Source of the DNA: JAZQQB01 sp045628865
GTDB lineage: Bacteria > Bacillota > Clostridia > Lachnospirales > Lachnospiraceae
Direction of reading: 5' to 3'
Length of the DNA: 28,911 nucleotides
Assembly (NCBI GenBank): GCA_045628865.1
Contig: JAZQQB010000002.1
Coordinates: forward strand, 1 to 28,911
Translations under genes and position numbers: made by a program
The notes under the pieces: generated by a model
What the model saw: the letters and a program-made list of their open reading frames with translations, nothing else
What the model was told of the DNA's origin: nothing
Databases searched by the model: none
In this document: one piece after another, positions 15,513-22,554 of the stretch
Numbering within the stretch: the stretch's first letter is position 1
How the letters are laid out: every line of letters begins with the position of its first letter

Positions 15513-17048
15513 ATGAAGAAGAAATTATATTTAACAGGATTGGCAATGGCTGCAGGATTTTTAACAATGAGCAGCACAGTAGAAGCGAAGGCAGACGATA
15601 ACAAGATCGAAAATGGAATTTATATTGGTGACATTGATGTTTCAGGAATGACACGTGAAGATGCAGCCAACCAGGTCAATGAATATGTAAATGGCCTTAT
15701 GGAGAAAGAAATCACATTAGTGGCATATGAGAATAACTCAGTTACTGTGAAGGCTTCAGATTTAGGGCTTACCTGGAATAATCCACAGGTTGTTGAGGAA
15801 GCAGCAACATTAGGAAAAACAGGAAATATTTTAGAAAGATATAAGGCAATTTCTGATCTTAAAAATGAAAGTCAGTATTATTCAATTGATTTAACATTTG
15901 ATACAGAAAAGGTTTCTACGGTTATTGAAGAACAGTGTGCACAGTTTGATGTGGAAGCGAAGGAAGCTACCATTAGACGTGAAAATGATGCATTTATTGT
16001 AACAGAAGGTCAGGCAGGAATTGTATTGGACAAGGAAGCTTCTCTTCAGGTAATCACAAGCTCTTTGGATAATGGCTGGGATGATGAAGCCATGTCATCT
16101 ATGCAGCTGGTTGCAGAGGTTTCTTTACCAGTAGCAACAACAGAAGATCTTCAGCAGATTCATGATCTGTTAGGAAGCTATTCTACAAGCTTTAAGAGTT
16201 CAGGTGCAGCAAGAACTGCCAATGTAACAAATGGCGGAAGTAAGATCAACGGATCCATTATTATGCCGGAAGAAGAGTTTTCTGTATACAATACAGTGAA
16301 ACCATTTTCAGAAGCAAATGGATATTATATGGCAGGTTCTTATTTAAATGGTCAGGTAGTAGATAGTATTGGTGGAGGTATCTGTCAGGTATCAACAACT
16401 CTTTACAATGCAGTATTACAGGCGGAATTAGATGTAACCATGCGTTACAATCATTCTATGGCAGTAAGTTATGTAGAGCCATCCTTTGATGCAGCCATTG
16501 CTGAATCATCTGGAAAAGATTTTACATTTGTAAACAATACAGGATACCCGATTTATATTGAGTGTTATGTTCAGAATAAAGTGATTACCATGAACATCTA
16601 TGGTGTTGAAACAAGACCTTCTAACAGAGAAGTCGTTTATGAGAACAAGATTGTAAGTACAACACCGGCAGGTCCAGAGGTCATTTATCAGAATGCAGGA
16701 CTTCCAGCAGGATATATTGATGTAACAGGTGCACATATCGGATACAAAGCGGAGCTTTGGAAGATTGTAAAGGTCGATGGTGTAGAACAGAGCAGAGAGC
16801 AGGTTAATTCAAGCTCATATCAGATGTCGCCAAGATCATGTGTAGTTGGTGTTGCAACAGCAAATCCAGATGATTACAATGCACTTCAGGCTGCAATCGC
16901 AACTGGAAGTATTGATCAGGTGAAAGCAACAGCAAACTATATTGCTGCAAGAGATGCCGCAGCAGCACAAGCAGCAGCTCAGGCTCAGGCAGAAGCAGAA
17001 GCTGCAGCGCAAGCACAGCAGCAATCACCTGCTCCAGAAGGATACTAG
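15513..17048 (+). CDS. VanW-family exported cell-wall protein
   Basis: A 511-residue secreted protein. A signal peptide (about 1-25, MKKKLYLTGLAMAAGFLTMS) is followed by a putative peptidoglycan-binding domain (about 60-190) of the type usually paired with VanW. The VanW domain (about 195-360) contains GGGICQVSTTLYNAVLQAEL. A C-terminal region ends in a low-complexity Ala/Gln/Glu tail (about 475-505). VanW proteins occur near glycopeptide resistance genes but also widely as wall proteins with no proven activity, and no other van gene is here. AGGGGA precedes the ATG. The tail may be a wall-spanning or flexible segment; no LPXTG anchor is present. Some other L,D-transpeptidase-like proteins share the binding domain, but no such catalytic domain is seen. 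Confidence 0.9.
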   Translation: MKKKLYLTGLAMAAGFLTMSSTVEAKADDNKIENGIYIGDIDVSGMTREDAANQVNEYVNGLMEKEITLVAYENNSVTVKASDLGLTWNNPQVVEEAATLGKTGNILERYKAISDLKNESQYYSIDLTFDTEKVSTVIEEQCAQFDVEAKEATIRRENDAFIVTEGQAGIVLDKEASLQVITSSLDNGWDDEAMSSMQLVAEVSLPVATTEDLQQIHDLLGSYSTSFKSSGAARTANVTNGGSKINGSIIMPEEEFSVYNTVKPFSEANGYYMAGSYLNGQVVDSIGGGICQVSTTLYNAVLQAELDVTMRYNHSMAVSYVEPSFDAAIAESSGKDFTFVNNTGYPIYIECYVQNKVITMNIYGVETRPSNREVVYENKIVSTTPAGPEVIYQNAGLPAGYIDVTGAHIGYKAELWKIVKVDGVEQSREQVNSSSYQMSPRSCVVGVATANPDDYNALQAAIATGSIDQVKATANYIAARDAAAAQAAAQAQAEAEAAAQAQQQSPAPEGY

Positions 17049-17052
17049 TAGA

Positions 17053-17077
17053 TAGGATTTCATACAGCGAAATCCTA
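17053..17077. repeat. Hairpin between the vanW and PurM-like genes
   Basis: A perfect 9-bp stem (17053-17061 with 17069-17077, TAGGATTTC pairing with GAAATCCTA) with a 7-nt loop. There is no T tract, so it may be a processing site or weak attenuator. Confidence 0.55.
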
Positions 17078-17119
17078 CACTAGAGAAGAATGAGAGAAGT
17101 AGTTAGTAGGTTAAGATAT

Positions 17120-18112
17120 ATGAAAAAGGGAAAAGTATCTGAAAGTATTTTGAAGCGTTCCGTTTTGAAATACACTTCCATAAAAAATGAATATTTAAGA
17201 GAAGATCGTTCAGGTCAAATCCGTCACGGTGCAGCTGTAGGGGCAGATTGCGCCGTTTTTTCATGGGAAGCAGATACAGATCTTTTGTCTGCAACCGCAA
17301 GTGGTACTTTTAAATCTAAGGGCCAGGTCGCATTTGCGATGTATCGAGCCGCCAATAGTATTGCCGCCAAGGGTGGGCTTCCAGAATCAGCAATGCTCCA
17401 TATTATGCTTCCAGATGGAATCAGAGAAGCAAAGCTTAAGATGATTATGGAAGAAGCCCATGAAGTAGCTAAGGATCTTCAGATTACAATTGCTGGCGGA
17501 CATACGGAAGTAACAGAAGCAGTGAATTATCCTATTGTGTCTGTGACTATGCTCGGAAGTGCCAAGTGTGTAGTAGAGGGTAAGGCTAGTCCAGGTGAAG
17601 ATATTGTTATGACCAAGTGGGCAGGACTTGCTGGAACCATGCAATTAACAAAGGTTCACGAAGAAGAATTGAAGGATCGTTTTGCACCTGGATTTTTAAA
17701 TCAGATTGATCTATACAAAGAAATGTTAAAGGTAATTCCGGAGGCCGCAATCGCGGTGAAGTCCGGCGCTACAGTACTTCATGATGTTGCTGAGGGTGGT
17801 GTTTTTGGTGCTCTTTGGGAACTGGCAAGTAGCAGTGGCGTTGGACTGACAATTGCATTAAAAAAGATTCCAATCAGACAGGAAACGGTTGAAATCTGCA
17901 ATTACCTGGACATCAACCCATATGAATTTATGGGAACAGGAAGTTTGCTGATTTCTTGTGAGAATGGTCATGAAATGGTGAGAGTACTTGCTGAGGCAGA
18001 TATTCCTGCAGCTGTGATTGGAAAGGTAACAGATTCCAATGATCGAATCATTGTAAATGATGACGAAACCAGATTTTTGGAACCTGCAAGAAATGAAGAA
18101 CTGTTTCGTTAA
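17120..18112 (+). CDS. AIR synthase-related (PurM/HypE-fold) protein
   Basis: A 330-residue protein of the PurM/HypE/SelD superfamily of ATP-binding enzymes. The N-terminal AIRS-like domain (about 30-140) holds GADCAVF, and the C-terminal domain (about 150-310) holds LHDVAEGGVFGALWELA. It is not a standard HypE: the end reads RNEELFR and lacks the C-terminal cysteine that carries the cyano group. It also lacks the reactive Cys/Sec of SelD. Function is therefore unknown; the fold suggests ATP-dependent phosphorylation or dehydration of a small metabolite. I chose the ATG at 17120 because the preceding 10 codons from 17090 do not look like the family start (MKxGKVSESIL). The ribosome binding site is weak. 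Lrp and aminotransferase genes follow. Confidence 0.8.
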   Translation: MKKGKVSESILKRSVLKYTSIKNEYLREDRSGQIRHGAAVGADCAVFSWEADTDLLSATASGTFKSKGQVAFAMYRAANSIAAKGGLPESAMLHIMLPDGIREAKLKMIMEEAHEVAKDLQITIAGGHTEVTEAVNYPIVSVTMLGSAKCVVEGKASPGEDIVMTKWAGLAGTMQLTKVHEEELKDRFAPGFLNQIDLYKEMLKVIPEAAIAVKSGATVLHDVAEGGVFGALWELASSSGVGLTIALKKIPIRQETVEICNYLDINPYEFMGTGSLLISCENGHEMVRVLAEADIPAAVIGKVTDSNDRIIVNDDETRFLEPARNEELFR

Positions 18113-18183
18113 GAAATAGCAAATGAATTTTGAAATAATCATAGATTGAAATAGATAGGATTAGCAAAGAAAGGAAAATTTTT

Positions 18184-18666
18184 ATGAGGGAAAAAATTTT
18201 AGGCATTATTGAGAAAAACAGCCGTATTGATATCAGTGAACTTGCTGTTATCCTTGGAACAGAAGAAATCGAAATTGCTAATGCACTGAAACAGATGGAA
18301 GAGGAAGGTATTATTTGCGGATACCATACTCTTATCGATTGGGAAAAGACCAATATCGAAAAGGTAAGTGCGTTGATTGAGGTTCGTGTTACACCACAGA
18401 GAGGACAGGGATTTGATAAGATTGCAGAAAGAATCTACAAATATCCAGAAGTTAATTCTGTATATTTGATTTCTGGTGGATATGACCTGTTGGTTTCCTT
18501 AGAAGGTAAATCATTAAAGGAAGTATCAAGCTTTGTATCAGATAAGCTTTCTACATTAGATACTGTACTTAGTACAGCAACACATTTTATTTTGAAAAAA
18601 TACAAGGATCATGGAACCATTCTTTCCAAAAAGCCTGAGGATGAAAGGATGAAATATACACCATGA
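18184..18666 (+). CDS. Lrp/AsnC-family transcriptional regulator
   Basis: A 160-residue regulator with an N-terminal winged helix-turn-helix (about 1-55, RIDISELAVILGTEEIEIAN) and a C-terminal RAM ligand/oligomerisation domain (about 65-145, ending near the TVLSTATHFILKKYK strand). Lrp-type proteins typically bind an amino acid and control amino-acid metabolism. AAAGGA lies upstream of the ATG. Its TGA overlaps the aminotransferase start as ATGA, so the two are coupled. That pairing suggests it senses the substrate or product of the enzyme and may control the operon. Confidence 0.9.
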   Translation: MREKILGIIEKNSRIDISELAVILGTEEIEIANALKQMEEEGIICGYHTLIDWEKTNIEKVSALIEVRVTPQRGQGFDKIAERIYKYPEVNSVYLISGGYDLLVSLEGKSLKEVSSFVSDKLSTLDTVLSTATHFILKKYKDHGTILSKKPEDERMKYTP

Positions 18667-19835
18667 GAAACGTTTTATCAGAACAGGTAGTGGCATTAAA
18701 GCCATCTGGAATTCGTAAATTTTTTGACATTGTTGCAGAAATGCCAGATGCAATTTCATTAGGTGTGGGTGAACCAGACTTCGAAACACCATGGCATATC
18801 AGAGATGAGGGCATGTATTCTTTGGAAAAAGGAAAGACATTTTATACCTCAAATGCTGGTTTGAAAGAATTAAAGGTTGAGATTGCTAATTATATTGAGA
18901 GAAAACAGCATTTAAAATATGATTACAACAAGCAGGTAATTGTTACAGTAGGTGGTTCAGAAGCAATTGATATTGCTTTAAGGGCATTGTTAAATCCTGG
19001 CGAAGAAGTTTTGATTCCACAGCCAAGCTATGTATCCTACGAGCCATGTACTATCTTAGCAGGTGGAAAGCCGGTAATCATTGAATTAAAGGCTGAGAAT
19101 GAATTTAGATTAACAGCTGAAGAGATTGAAGCAGCATGTACCGATAAGACAAAGGTTTTAATCTTACCATTTCCTAATAACCCAACCGGTTCTATTATGG
19201 AGAAGGAAGATTTAGAGAAGATTGCTAAGGTTATTATCGAGCATGATCTTGTTGTTTTATCAGATGAGATTTATTCGGAATTAACCTACAATGGAAAGGC
19301 ACATGTTTCTATTGCTGAGATTCCAGGCATGTATGAAAGAACCATTATGATCAATGGTTTTTCTAAAGCATTTGCTATGACAGGATGGAGACTTGGATAT
19401 GCATGTGGACCAGCAGAAATCATTACACAGATGGTTAAAATCCATCAGTTTTGTATTATGTGTGCACCTACAACCAGCCAGTATGCAGCTGTAGAAGCGC
19501 TTCGTAACGGAGATTCTGATGTTGCAGAAATGAGAGAATCTTATAACCAGAGAAGAAGATTTTTGGTACATAGATTCAAAGAAATGAACATTGATTGCTT
19601 TGAACCATTTGGAGCATTTTATATCTTCCCTTGTATCAAGGAATTTGGAATGACAGCAGATGAATTTGCAACAAGATTTTTGAAAGAGGAGAAGGTTGCT
19701 ACCGTTCCAGGTACCGCTTTTGGAGATTGTGGAGAAGGATTTTTGCGTATTTCTTATGCATATTCTTTGGAGCATATCAAGGAAGCTATGGATCGTTTTG
19801 AAAGATTTGTAAACAAATTAAGAGCAGAGAAATAA
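18663..19835 (+). CDS. PLP-dependent class I/II aminotransferase
   Basis: A 390-residue fold-type I aminotransferase, cytoplasmic. The Schiff-base lysine is K235 in MINGFSKAFAMTGWRLGYA. The PLP-ring-stacking and phosphate contacts are represented by LPFPNNPTG (about 167-175) and SDEIYSELTY (about 200-209), and the substrate-carboxylate arginine lies near FLRISYA close to the end. The family includes aspartate, aromatic and branched-chain aminotransferases (PatA/AspC-like); the exact substrate cannot be read. The start overlaps the Lrp gene stop, giving coupled expression. The trmL gene follows 51 nt later, after a hairpin. Confidence 0.9.
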   Translation: MRNVLSEQVVALKPSGIRKFFDIVAEMPDAISLGVGEPDFETPWHIRDEGMYSLEKGKTFYTSNAGLKELKVEIANYIERKQHLKYDYNKQVIVTVGGSEAIDIALRALLNPGEEVLIPQPSYVSYEPCTILAGGKPVIIELKAENEFRLTAEEIEAACTDKTKVLILPFPNNPTGSIMEKEDLEKIAKVIIEHDLVVLSDEIYSELTYNGKAHVSIAEIPGMYERTIMINGFSKAFAMTGWRLGYACGPAEIITQMVKIHQFCIMCAPTTSQYAAVEALRNGDSDVAEMRESYNQRRRFLVHRFKEMNIDCFEPFGAFYIFPCIKEFGMTADEFATRFLKEEKVATVPGTAFGDCGEGFLRISYAYSLEHIKEAMDRFERFVNKLRAEK

Positions 19836-19842
19836 AGACATG

Positions 19843-19865
19843 AGGGTGAAAGAATATTTCACCCT
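19843..19865. repeat. Hairpin between the aminotransferase and trmL genes
   Basis: AGGGTGAAA (19843-19851) pairs exactly with TTTCACCCT (19857-19865) around a 5-nt loop, with no T run after it. It probably shields the upstream transcript or partly attenuates, so trmL may still be read from the same transcript. Confidence 0.6.
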
Positions 19866-19886
19866 TAATCTATGAGGAGAAAGACT

Positions 19887-20378
19887 ATGAATATCATTCT
19901 ACATCAGCCAGAAATGCCAATGAATACAGGTAATATTGGAAGAACCTGCGTAGCAACAGGAACAAGCTTACATTTAATTGAGCCTCTGGGATTTCATTTA
20001 ACCAGTAAGGAAGTGAAAAGAGCAGGTATGGATTATTGGGATAAATTGGAACTTCACAGATACATGAACTTTGAAGAATTCAAGGAAAAACATCCAAATG
20101 CCAAAATCTGGATGGCGACAACTAAGGCGAAGCATGTATATTCAGAGGTAGAATTTGGACCAGACGATTTTATTATGTTTGGTAAGGAAAGTGCGGGAAT
20201 TCCAGAAGAAATTCTGGTGGATTATGAAGAAACCTGTATCCGTATTCCAATGATGAATGATATTCGTTCATTAAATCTGGCTAATTCCGTAAGTATTGTT
20301 TTATATGAAGCACTTCGACAGCAGAATTTTAAGAGCATGCAGCTTGAGGGTGAACTTCACCGCTTGCAGTGGAAATAA
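19887..20378 (+). CDS. trmL: tRNA (cytidine/uridine-34-2'-O)-methyltransferase
   Basis: Methylates the ribose of the wobble base in leucine tRNAs using SAM. The 163-residue protein is a minimal SPOUT enzyme with motif 1 NTGNIGRTCVATG (about 13-25), motif 2 MFGKESAGIP (about 93-102) and motif 3 IPMMNDIRSLNLANSVSIVL (about 117-136), which forms the trefoil knot. The start is the ATG at 19887, with GAGGAGA 6 nt upstream; the ATG at 19872 would lie before that site. It may share the aminotransferase transcript, and it ends at a strong bidirectional terminator. Confidence 0.93.
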   Translation: MNIILHQPEMPMNTGNIGRTCVATGTSLHLIEPLGFHLTSKEVKRAGMDYWDKLELHRYMNFEEFKEKHPNAKIWMATTKAKHVYSEVEFGPDDFIMFGKESAGIPEEILVDYEETCIRIPMMNDIRSLNLANSVSIVLYEALRQQNFKSMQLEGELHRLQWK

Positions 20379-20407
20379 AAAAGGTGGGACTTTGTCCCAC
20401 CTTTTTT
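20377..20407. terminator. Bidirectional terminator between trmL and the minus-strand kinase gene
   Basis: A perfect 14-bp stem (20377-20390 with 20394-20407, core GGTGGGAC/GTCCCACC) with a TTT loop and A6/T6 flanks. It serves trmL on the plus strand, and the kinase gene ending at 20406 on the minus strand. Confidence 0.93.
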
Positions 20408-21833
20408 ATTCATCGTCCTCGTCCATTTCAGCAATAGGGAGAGAGAAGATAAACTCACTTCCAATGCCTTCCGTACTAATGACATTGATATGTTCTCCAT
20501 GTGCATGGAGGATTTCTTTTGTAATGGAAAGGCCAAGGCCTGTTCCTTTCTTATCTTTTCCTCGGGAAAGATCAGTTTTGTAGAAGCGATCAAAAATCAA
20601 CTTCTGACTATCTTTTGGAATACCAATTCCACTATCTTTTACAGAAACAAAAATTTTGTTATGTTTTTCATAAGTTTCGATTTTAATCTCTGAATTGTTG
20701 TTACTGAACTTGATAGCATTATCTACTAGATTGTAAAGTACTTGCTGGATCATGCCCTCATCAGCGTTGACATACAAGCTTTCACCTGTAAAAACAAGCA
20801 TGATTGTAAGCTGCTTTTGCTGGCAGGTGCCTTCAAAGGTCTGGGCGGTTTTACGAATCATATCGTTTACATCAAATATGCTTAATTCAAGAACTGCTCC
20901 TTTGTTATTTAAGTTATTTAAGGACAGCAAGCTGTTAGTAAGCTTGGTTAATCGTTCTGTTTCATTTAAAACAATGGTAAGATATTTTTCATGAAGTTCA
21001 GGTGGAATGGTTCCATCAAGCATTGCTTCCAGATAGCCTCGAATGGAGGTTAATGGAGAACGGAAATCATGAGAAACATTGGCAACAAATTTCTTTTGTG
21101 TATCTTCACTTTTTGCGATTTCGCCGGCCATATAAGAAAGAGTTGCTGCCAGATATCCCATTTCGTCATTGGAATCAACATTAAACTGGTAATGCATATT
21201 TCCATCAGCATACTGTTCTGTTGCATAGGTGATCTTTCGAAGAGGAGCATATACAATCTGCGTAAAAAAGATCAAGATAATCATGGACAACAGGAAAAGG
21301 AAAAGTAACAATAAATATGCAATATTTAAGATGTTGTAATGTGATTCCTTTAAGCTATTCATGGCTACATGAATCACAACATATCCCTGAACACGAAAAT
21401 CGGCAGTAATAGGAGCAAAAACACTTAATTGCTCAGAATCAAAGCTGTGAAAAAAGGTTCCAACTGTATAATAGGTTCCGGCAGTCACCGTCGAATCAAA
21501 TCCCTCAATAATTCTCGGATTTTCAATATTAACATCGTTTTCGGTATCAACAATAACCTTACCAGATGGAGTAATGATCCAGATAGAAGCATTGAAATAT
21601 ACACTCAGTGAATCCAGCTGGGATTTAACAGTTTCCAGTGAGGTTTGATTGGAGTAAAGATCTGCAGCGTATGTATTGGCAATATGAGTTGCTTCCTGAT
21701 ACATAGTTTCTGCCTTTTCTCTTTTTAATGTTTCCAAAGTTGTGCTTGAGAAAAAGGTTGCGACGATCAAAAATCCAAAGAAACCAAAAATAACATAGGC
21801 TAGTACAAATTTCAAATATAGGGTTTTTCTCAT
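20406..21833 (-). CDS. Sensor histidine kinase with HAMP domain (PhoR/WalK-like)
   Basis: A 475-residue membrane kinase. Membrane helices at about 9-29 and 170-193 flank an extracytoplasmic domain of about 140 residues that may be Cache/PAS-like. A HAMP linker follows (about 194-245). The dimerisation helix has phosphorylated H255 in NVSHDFRSPLTSIRGYLEAM. The ATPase domain shows N box NLVDNAIKFS, G1 VKDSGIGIP, F box FDRFYK and G2 GTGLGLSITK. The first codon overlaps the regulator's stop (ATGA), so the pair is coupled. The C-terminus ends in an acidic DEDDE. It likely responds to an envelope or nutrient signal; the stimulus is not readable. Confidence 0.93.
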   Translation of the reverse strand: MRKTLYLKFVLAYVIFGFFGFLIVATFFSSTTLETLKREKAETMYQEATHIANTYAADLYSNQTSLETVKSQLDSLSVYFNASIWIITPSGKVIVDTENDVNIENPRIIEGFDSTVTAGTYYTVGTFFHSFDSEQLSVFAPITADFRVQGYVVIHVAMNSLKESHYNILNIAYLLLLFLFLLSMIILIFFTQIVYAPLRKITYATEQYADGNMHYQFNVDSNDEMGYLAATLSYMAGEIAKSEDTQKKFVANVSHDFRSPLTSIRGYLEAMLDGTIPPELHEKYLTIVLNETERLTKLTNSLLSLNNLNNKGAVLELSIFDVNDMIRKTAQTFEGTCQQKQLTIMLVFTGESLYVNADEGMIQQVLYNLVDNAIKFSNNNSEIKIETYEKHNKIFVSVKDSGIGIPKDSQKLIFDRFYKTDLSRGKDKKGTGLGLSITKEILHAHGEHINVISTEGIGSEFIFSLPIAEMDEDDE

Positions 21834-22537
21834 CGTGGATTTTTCACCTCGAATTTATATCCGATACCCCAGATAGTTGCAATCTTCCAATCATCATTAT
21901 CCTTTATTTTTTCACGTAAACGCTTGATATGAACGTCTACAGTTCTGGTATCTCCAATATATTCATAGCCCCAGATTTGATCAAGAAGCTGCTCACGTGT
22001 AAATACGTGATTTGGAGAGGATGCAAGGAAATAAAGAAGCTCCAATTCCTTTGGAGGCATTTCAACCTTTTCACCCATGTATGTAACGGAATAGTTGGTC
22101 TGGTTGATGATCAAATCCTTATATTCCACAGATTTATCTTCATTCTCTTCTTCTTTAGGAGGAATGGTCTTGTATCTGCGAAGGACTGCCTTTACGCGGG
22201 CAACCAGTTCCTTTGTATCAAAAGGTTTTTCAATATAATCATCTGCACCAAGCTCAAGTCCTAAAACCTTATCAAAAACTTCACCTTTGGCAGAGAGCAT
22301 GATGATAGGTACACTTGACTTTGCACGAACTTCTCGGCAAACCTGATATCCGTCAATGCCAGGAAGCATCAAATCGAGTAGAATCAGATTTGGATTGAAA
22401 CTGTCAAGAGCGGAAAGAGCTGACTCACCATCAGACATGATGGTGGTTTCAAAGCATTCCTTGGTAAGATATAAAGATACAAGCTCTGCAATATTGCTAT
22501 CATCATCAACGATCATAATTTTTTGTTTGCTAACCAT
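21830..22537 (-). CDS. OmpR-family response regulator (PhoP/WalR-like)
   Basis: A 235-residue regulator. The receiver has D11-D13, phosphoacceptor D55 in LILLDLMLPGIDG and the conserved lysine in DDYIEKPF. The winged helix ends WGIGYKFEV, and the recognition part has RTVDVHIKRLREKI. The N-terminal domain resembles PhoP/WalR regulators of cell wall and phosphate. It starts 17 nt after the mutS2 stop, and its own stop overlaps the kinase start, so mutS2, regulator and kinase appear to be one transcript. Confidence 0.93.
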   Translation of the reverse strand: MVSKQKIMIVDDDSNIAELVSLYLTKECFETTIMSDGESALSALDSFNPNLILLDLMLPGIDGYQVCREVRAKSSVPIIMLSAKGEVFDKVLGLELGADDYIEKPFDTKELVARVKAVLRRYKTIPPKEEENEDKSVEYKDLIINQTNYSVTYMGEKVEMPPKELELLYFLASSPNHVFTREQLLDQIWGYEYIGDTRTVDVHIKRLREKIKDNDDWKIATIWGIGYKFEVKNPR

Positions 22538-22554
22538 TGTGGTACCAAGCCTTT

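Noticed and set aside
16804..17028. Minus-strand open frames opposite the vanW tail
   Set aside because: They are leucine-rich shadows of the Ala/Gln-rich repeats of the real gene, with no start signals.
15513..17048. Possible glycopeptide-resistance locus because of the VanW-family gene
   Set aside because: No vanHAX, vanY, vanRS or other resistance genes are present; VanW domains are common in clostridial wall proteins without any resistance role.
17120..18112. HypE hydrogenase maturation protein
   Set aside because: The C-terminal cysteine required by HypE is missing, and no other hyp genes lie nearby.
20296..20583. Plus-strand open frame across the end of trmL
   Set aside because: It runs through a strong bidirectional terminator and opposes the kinase gene; no ribosome binding site.
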